Source: Streptomyces varsoviensis (lineage in GTDB: Bacteria; Actinomycetota; Actinomycetes; Streptomycetales; Streptomycetaceae). Taken from it: a stretch of DNA of 34,559 bases. The DNA lies in assembly GCF_000718635.1 (NCBI RefSeq), contig NZ_JOBF01000042.1, forward strand, positions 1 through 34,559, read 5' to 3'. This document shows, in pieces, positions 32,361 to 34,559 of this stretch (its first letter is position 1; each line of letters begins with the position of its first letter). Made by a program: the position numbers and the translations under genes. The notes below the pieces were generated by a model, which saw only the letters and a program-made list of their open reading frames with translations, had not been told where the DNA came from and made no database searches.

Positions 32361-33552
32361 GAGCGCCGCCGCGACGGAAGGACCGTACGTGCCCGTCGAG
32401 AGCTGGAGGGCCTGGCCCTACCGCGAGTCGCTGTCGGACGCGGGGGTGCCGCGCCGTCGGATCGCGATGAGCCAGTGCGTGCGGTTCACGCTGGTCGTGC
32501 TCATCGCCTGGCAGGCGTTCCAGGAGGGGGCCTTCCACGGCTGGGGGCTGCTGGTGCTGGCCGGGGGTCTCGTGGTGTTCGCGGCCGTGGCGCGGGGTTA
32601 CTTCCGGTCCACGCTGGATCACCGGCTGCTGGCTTCGCTGGGGCTGTTGGGGTTGCTGTTCGCCCTGGGTGTCGTGGTGCAGATCTACGGGGCGCACGGA
32701 CCCGCCCGGTCGCTCTGGGCCGTGGGCGCGATCCTCGCCGTGGAACGGCTGCCGATGGCGTACGCGCTGCCCGGCGCCGCGGTGCACGTACTGGCGTACG
32801 GGCTGCTGAGCGAGGACCGGACGGTGGTGACCGCGGGGACCTGCCTCGGCCTCATGCTGGTCGGCTACGCGCTCCGGCTCGACGCGGAGGCGCGCGGCAC
32901 CGGTTTCCGGCTGCTGGCGCAGGAGCGGGCCGCGCGGGTGGCGGAGGCCGAGTCGGCGGCGCTCGCCGAGCGCGCCCGGATCGCCCGCGAGATCCACGAC
33001 GTCCTCGCCCACAGCCTCTCCGCGCAACTGGTGCACCTGGAGGCGGCGCGGCTGCTCATCGAGCGCGGCGAGAGCGACGAGCGGATTCTGGAGCGCGTCG
33101 TCCTGGCCCGTGGCATGGCCCGCGAGGGGCTGGCCGAGACGCGGCAGGCGCTGTCGGCGCTGCGCGGCGAGATGGCCCAGGTCGGGGACTTTCTGCGAGA
33201 GGTCGCCGAATCCCAGGGGGCCGCCATCGAGGTGTCGGGCGTGCCGCGGCAACTGCCCGCGGAGGCCGGGCTGGCGGTGCGCAGGGTCGTTCAGGAGGCG
33301 CTGACGAACGTCCGCAAGCACGCGCCGGGCGCTGCGGTCCGGGTGCGCTTCGCCTATCTGGACGACGCGGTGGAGCTGGAGGTCCGGGACGGGGGAGCGC
33401 GGCGGCCGGCCGGGGAGCTCGCGTCCACCGGCTCCGGGTACGGTCTCCTGGGGATGCGGGAGCGCGCCGAACTGCTCGGCGGCGCCTTGGAGGCCGGTCC
33501 GGCGGAGCCGGGACAGGAGGGGTTCGTGGTACGGCTGCGGGTACCCGCGTGA
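32353..33552 (+). CDS. NarL-type sensor histidine kinase
   Basis: Membrane sensor kinase of 399 residues. Helices lie at ~42-58, 64-80, 92-112, 118-150 and 158-176, followed by a short coiled stretch (~185-208). The HisKA_3 dimerisation motif AREIHDVLAHSLSAQL has phospho-acceptor His215. The ATPase domain shows EALTNVRKHAPG (N box), VRDGG (G1) and GSGYGLLGMRERAELLGG (G2). There is no large extracellular domain, so the signal is probably sensed in the membrane. The ATG at 32353 overlaps the upstream stop (GATGAGTGA); a GTG at 32341 is the alternative. The response regulator follows 22 nt later. Confidence 0.92.
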   Translation: MSESAAATEGPYVPVESWRAWPYRESLSDAGVPRRRIAMSQCVRFTLVVLIAWQAFQEGAFHGWGLLVLAGGLVVFAAVARGYFRSTLDHRLLASLGLLGLLFALGVVVQIYGAHGPARSLWAVGAILAVERLPMAYALPGAAVHVLAYGLLSEDRTVVTAGTCLGLMLVGYALRLDAEARGTGFRLLAQERAARVAEAESAALAERARIAREIHDVLAHSLSAQLVHLEAARLLIERGESDERILERVVLARGMAREGLAETRQALSALRGEMAQVGDFLREVAESQGAAIEVSGVPRQLPAEAGLAVRRVVQEALTNVRKHAPGAAVRVRFAYLDDAVELEVRDGGARRPAGELASTGSGYGLLGMRERAELLGGALEAGPAEPGQEGFVVRLRVPA

Positions 33553-33574
33553 CGCGTGTGTGGCAGGGGGCGGC

Positions 33575-34354
33575 ATGGGAGGCGCGGGCGGCGTGGGCGG
33601 CGGCCTGATGGGGGCCGGACCGACGGGGGCCGGCTCGCCGCGGCCGGTGGCCCGGGTCGTCGTGGCCGATGACCAGACCGTGGTGCGCGAGGGCATCGTG
33701 ATGCTGCTGGGGCTGTTGCCGGGCATCGAGGTGGTCGGTTCGGCCCGCGACGGCGAGGAGGCGCTGCGGCTGGTCGCCGAACACGCCCCGGACGTGGTGC
33801 TGATGGACCTGCGCATGCCGCGCTGCGACGGCGTCGAGGCGACGCGCCGGATACGCGCCGAGCACCCGGGCACGCAGGTCGTGGTCCTGACCACCTACGC
33901 CGACGACGACTCCCTCTTCCCGGCGCTCCAGGCCGGCGCGCGCGGCTACCTCACCAAGGACGCCGACGCCGACGAGATCGTACGGGCGGTGGCGCACGTC
34001 ATGTCCGGCGACGCCGGGCTGTCGCCGCAGATCCAGCGGCGGCTCCTGGACCGGCTCGCCACGGCCGCCCCGGAGGCCGGCGCCTTGCAGGCTGCCGCTT
34101 CGGAAACCGCCGCGCCGGAGGGGCCCCGCGAGCTGCCGGACGGGCTGACGGCTCGGGAGGCCGAGGTGCTCGCGCTGGTCGCCGACGGCCTCTCCAACGC
34201 CGAGATCGCCGGTGGCCTGCACGTCTCCACGGCCACGGTGAAGACCCACATCAACAACCTGTTCGCGAAGACGGGGGTGCGCGACCGGGCGCAGGCGGTG
34301 CGGTACGCGTACCGGCACGGGATCGCGAAGCCCCCGGAGGCCGCAGGGGGTTGA
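33575..34354 (+). CDS. NarL/FixJ-family response regulator
   Basis: Partner of the upstream kinase, 259 residues. The receiver domain starts at ~27 (VVVADDQTVVREG, acidic pair Asp32-Asp33), with phospho-acceptor Asp78 (VVLMDLRMP), a switch Thr in VVLTTY and Lys in GYLTKD. The LuxR-type helix-turn-helix is at ~190-250 (LTAREAEVLALVADGLSNAEIA, STATVKTHINNLFAKTGVRDR). An Ala/Glu/Pro linker joins them. The start is uncertain: GTG 33560, ATG 33575 (AGGGGG close upstream) or ATG 33608 all leave a Gly-rich leader before the receiver. Targets unknown; autoregulation of the operon is common. Confidence 0.92.
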   Translation: MGGAGGVGGGLMGAGPTGAGSPRPVARVVVADDQTVVREGIVMLLGLLPGIEVVGSARDGEEALRLVAEHAPDVVLMDLRMPRCDGVEATRRIRAEHPGTQVVVLTTYADDDSLFPALQAGARGYLTKDADADEIVRAVAHVMSGDAGLSPQIQRRLLDRLATAAPEAGALQAAASETAAPEGPRELPDGLTAREAEVLALVADGLSNAEIAGGLHVSTATVKTHINNLFAKTGVRDRAQAVRYAYRHGIAKPPEAAGG

Positions 34355-34387
34355 CGGGCCGCTTTTCGCCTGCCGCCGGGGGCGCGG

Positions 34388-34513
34388 TCAGGGGGCCGAT
34401 GCGTCGTACGAGGCCGATGCGCCGTACGGGGCCGATGGGCTGTACGGGGCCTGCGGGCCGTACGGAAGCTGACGGGCGGCCTGCGTGCGGCGGGCAGGGG
34501 GTGTCAGGGGGTG
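34388..34513 (-). CDS. Possible 3' end of a truncated minus-strand gene with PYG/PYD-rich tail
   Basis: Read on the minus strand, this stretch ends in TGA (34388-34390) and encodes ...QLPYGPQAPYSPSAPYGASA and a few more residues, a Tyr/Pro-rich tail of the kind found at the end of many Streptomyces proteins. It consists of four 18-bp units (34395-34466). The frame meets a TGA at 34514-34516, just before the adapter, so either the gene is broken or the last genomic bases are wrong. Confidence 0.35.
   Translation of the reverse strand, partial: HPLTPPARRTQAARQLPYGPQAPYSPSAPYGASASYDASAP
34395..34466 (-). repeat. Four tandem 18-bp repeats
   Basis: Units at 34395-34412, 34413-34430, 34431-34448 and 34449-34466 with the pattern GCCGATGCGCCGTACGGG. 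Eighteen is a multiple of three, which fits a coding repeat (about PYGASA per unit on the minus strand). Confidence 0.7.
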
Positions 34514-34520
34514 TCAGGGG

Positions 34521-34559
34521 CTGTCTCTTATACACATCTCCGAGCCCACGAGACCAGAG
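34521..34559 (+). other. Illumina Nextera transposase adapter (synthetic, not genomic)
   Basis: From 34521 the sequence is the 19-bp Tn5 mosaic end (CTGTCTCTTATACACATCT) followed by CCGAGCCCACGAGAC, the Nextera read-2 adapter, ending at 34554; CAGAG (34555-34559) then fits the first bases of an i7 index. The genome therefore ends at or before 34520 in this contig. Confidence 0.97.

Noticed and set aside
34251..34535. Minus-strand ORF beginning MYKRQ at the right edge
   Set aside because: Its start is the Nextera adapter, so it is an artefact.

Overview
This window is high-GC chromosomal DNA from a Streptomyces or very close relative. The evidence is the strong third-position G/C bias, the GTG starts, the many genes with a -10 hexamer directly in front of the start codon (leaderless transcripts), and the content: a HrdB-type principal sigma factor, a lexA-nrdR-nrdJ block, ParE and a DUF7455 small protein. 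From memory, the gene order follows the Streptomyces coelicolor SCO5800-SCO5825 neighbourhood. That comparison is recall, not a search.

Layout. 1-2.7 kb: the end of an NRPS-independent siderophore operon (GNAT acyltransferase, IucA/IucC synthetase). 2.8-9.8 kb: genome maintenance, with a DinG-like Fe-S helicase converging on lexA (SOS box and promoter visible), then nrdR-nrdJ (B12-dependent ribonucleotide reductase and its repressor) behind two NrdR boxes. 9.9-15 kb: short, mostly leaderless genes (DinB-like protein, TerD on the minus strand, DUF4937 protein, histidine phosphatase, ADP-ribosylglycohydrolase, RNase HII, and a protein that looks like a leftover UvrD C-terminal domain). 15.1-19.8 kb: two minus-strand genes (an unrecognised protein and a RecQ-like helicase fused to a phosphoribosyltransferase-like domain), divergent from a DUF4192 gene across a cluster of DnaA boxes. 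19.9-25 kb: a glycogen-debranching-like protein without the usual active-site motifs, an NrtR-like Nudix regulator, and a fused ABC transporter preceded by a 20-codon leaderless ORF. 25-34.4 kb: a FadR/GntR regulator, hrdB, a secreted trypsin-like protease, DUF7455, parE, a DUF1453-like membrane protein and a NarL-type two-component pair.

The DNA ends in a synthetic sequence. From 34521 it is the Illumina Nextera transposase adapter plus a few index bases, so the right edge is a contig end with untrimmed adapter. Just before it lies what looks like the 3' end of a minus-strand gene.

Much of the window serves DNA metabolism: dNTP supply (nrdRJ), SOS control (lexA), helicases (DinG-like, RecQ-like), RNase HII and topoisomerase IV B. 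I see no mobile element, CRISPR array, tRNA or rRNA. I did not find a complete new multi-gene system. The most unusual items are the helicase-PRTase fusion, the DnaA-box cluster beside it, the apparently inactive debranching-enzyme homologue next to NrtR, the leaderless leader ORF of the ABC transporter, and a reading-frame swap in the tail of the DUF4192 protein.
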